Shown: piece after piece, positions 34,713-35,849 of the stretch
How the letters are laid out: each line of letters starts with the position of its first letter
Position numbering within the stretch: the stretch's first letter is position 1
Assembly: GCA_902623735.1 (NCBI GenBank)
Contig: CACNUU010000009.1
Location: 1 to 35,849, forward strand
Source: an uncultured Pelagibacteraceae bacterium
Lineage (GTDB): Bacteria > Pseudomonadota > Alphaproteobacteria > Pelagibacterales > Pelagibacteraceae
Length of the DNA: 35,849 bases
Reading direction: 5' to 3'
Notes under the pieces: generated by a model
The model's database searches: none
Seen by the model: only the letters and a program-made list of their open reading frames with translations
Told to the model about the DNA's origin: nothing
Program-made: the position numbers and the translations under genes

Positions 34713-35849
34713 ATGAAAAAAAATAACAAAACTCATCCTAGACAATCTTGGACCTTCGATGAGTACACAAATTCTGAAATTAGAAGAGCAGCAGCCACAG
34801 GTATATATGATATTAGGGGTGGAGGATCAAAAAGAAAACTTCCACATTTTGATGATTTGTTATTTTTAGGTGCTTCAATGTCAAGATATCCTCTAGAAGG
34901 TTATAGAGAGAAGTGTACTACGAACGTAACATTGGGAACTAGGTATGCAAAAAAACCATTAGAACTGGAAATACCAATTACTATTGCTGGAATGAGTTTT
35001 GGAGCATTATCTGGTGCAGCCAAAGAAGCCTTAGGAAGAGGCGCAAGTGCAGCTGGTACTTCAACAACTACTGGTGATGGTGGTATGACACCTGAAGAGA
35101 GAGGACAATCAAAATATCTGGTTTATCAATTACTTCCGTCAAGATATGGAATGAATCCTGATGATTTAAGGAAAGCAGACGCAATAGAAGTGGTTATAGG
35201 ACAAGGTGCTAAACCTGGAGGTGGAGGAATGCTATTAGGTCAAAAAATTAATGACCGTGTTGCAAAAATGAGAACTTTACCTAAAGGTGTTGACCAAAGA
35301 TCAGCGTGTAGACATCCTGACTGGACTGGTCCGGATGATCTTAAAATAAAAATTTTGGAATTAAGAGAGATTACTAAGTGGCAAGTGCCTATTTTTATCA
35401 AAATTGCAGGAGCAAGACCATATTATGATACTGCTTTAGCTGTGAAGGCTGGTGCTGATGTGGTTGTTCTTGATGGAATGCAAGGTGGAACTGCAGCTAC
35501 CCAGGAAGTATTTATTGAAAATGTAGGACAACCTACCTTGGCATGTATAAGACCTGCAGTTGATGCTCTTCAAGATCTAGATGTTCATAGAAAAGTACAA
35601 TTAGTAATTTCTGGCGGGATAAGAAATGGAGCTGATGTTGCAAAAGCTCTTGCATTAGGTGCAGATGCAGTGTCAATTGGTAGTGCTGCTATGATTGCCA
35701 TAGGAGATAATGATCCCAAATGGGAAAATGATTATAAGAAACTTGGCACTACAGCAGGAGCATATGATGATTGGCATGAAGGTAATGATCCTGCGGGAAT
35801 TTCTACTCAAAATCCAAAACTAATGAAAAGACTGGACCCTAAAAAAGCA
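34713..35849 (+). CDS. Second FMN synthase subunit (Mgs/Glx-like, copy 2), cysteine-less; 3' end outside window
   Basis: The frame runs open for 379 codons from the ATG at 34713, two bases after the preceding stop, to the window edge. It is a paralogue of mgsC: ITIAGMSFGALSGAAK, IEVVIGQGAKPGGGGML, GVDQRSACRHPDW and LVISGGIRNGADVAKALALG align well. In the Fe-S region it reads GAYDDWHEGNDPAGISTQ (bases 35757-35810). All three [3Fe-4S] cysteines of mgsC are replaced, by Tyr, Trp and Asp. FMN-binding loops are kept. It may use a different electron route or a different reaction, or be a dehydrogenase-like FMN enzyme. Confidence 0.87.
   Translation, partial: MKKNNKTHPRQSWTFDEYTNSEIRRAAATGIYDIRGGGSKRKLPHFDDLLFLGASMSRYPLEGYREKCTTNVTLGTRYAKKPLELEIPITIAGMSFGALSGAAKEALGRGASAAGTSTTTGDGGMTPEERGQSKYLVYQLLPSRYGMNPDDLRKADAIEVVIGQGAKPGGGGMLLGQKINDRVAKMRTLPKGVDQRSACRHPDWTGPDDLKIKILELREITKWQVPIFIKIAGARPYYDTALAVKAGADVVVLDGMQGGTAATQEVFIENVGQPTLACIRPAVDALQDLDVHRKVQLVISGGIRNGADVAKALALGADAVSIGSAAMIAIGDNDPKWENDYKKLGTTAGAYDDWHEGNDPAGISTQNPKLMKRLDPKKA

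Overview
The window is very A+T-rich, with almost no intergenic DNA and many stop/start overlaps (TAATG, ATGA). Gene content and order point to a streamlined marine alphaproteobacterium of the SAR11 group (Candidatus Pelagibacter type). The taxon is inferred from composition, compactness and gene content, not from a marker gene.

Layout: 1-4845 holds purine genes (3' part of purE, purK), a GNAT acetyltransferase, a cold-shock protein, an Asp/Glu racemase, an unknown gene, a small lipoprotein and a DMT permease. 4854-9960 (minus) is a heterotetrameric sarcosine-oxidase-type operon (soxB-D-A-G order), divergent from fhs (formate-THF ligase, 10086-11771). 11768-14681 (minus) is an operon of a class I glutamine amidotransferase, an iron-dependent alcohol dehydrogenase and a GpsA-like dehydrogenase. 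14759-24229 is a trimethylamine (TMA)/TMAO module: Tmm monooxygenase, TMAO-type ABC transporter (TmoX binding protein, ATPase, fused double permease) and Tdm demethylase. Three small envelope-type genes sit between tmoX and the other transporter genes. 24229-31165 continues with a winged-helix protein, an orphan FAD amine oxidoreductase, a GmaS-type ligase, three N-methylglutamate-synthase (glutamate-synthase-like) subunits and an unknown lysine-rich protein. 31291-33146 carries an Amt channel with two single-TM miniproteins around a strong terminator. 33155-35849 is a second set of the three glutamate-synthase-like subunits, the last cut by the window end.

How it fits together: TMAO is imported or made from TMA by Tmm. 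Tdm splits it to dimethylamine (DMA) plus a C1 unit, which its GcvT-like domain may pass to tetrahydrofolate (THF). Monomethylamine (MMA), possibly entering through Amt, is ligated to glutamate by GmaS and rearranged to N-methylglutamate by MgsABC. A sarcosine-oxidase-like tetramer could then demethylate N-methylglutamate or sarcosine. Fhs links the THF-bound C1 pool to formate and ATP. No recognisable DMA monooxygenase is present, and an uncharacterised FAD oxidoreductase occupies that place in the gene order. The second Mgs-like set has lost all three Fe-S cysteines of its catalytic subunit, so it probably does something different. No tRNA, rRNA, CRISPR array, insertion sequence or prophage was seen, and no gene-free stretch exceeds 300 bases.
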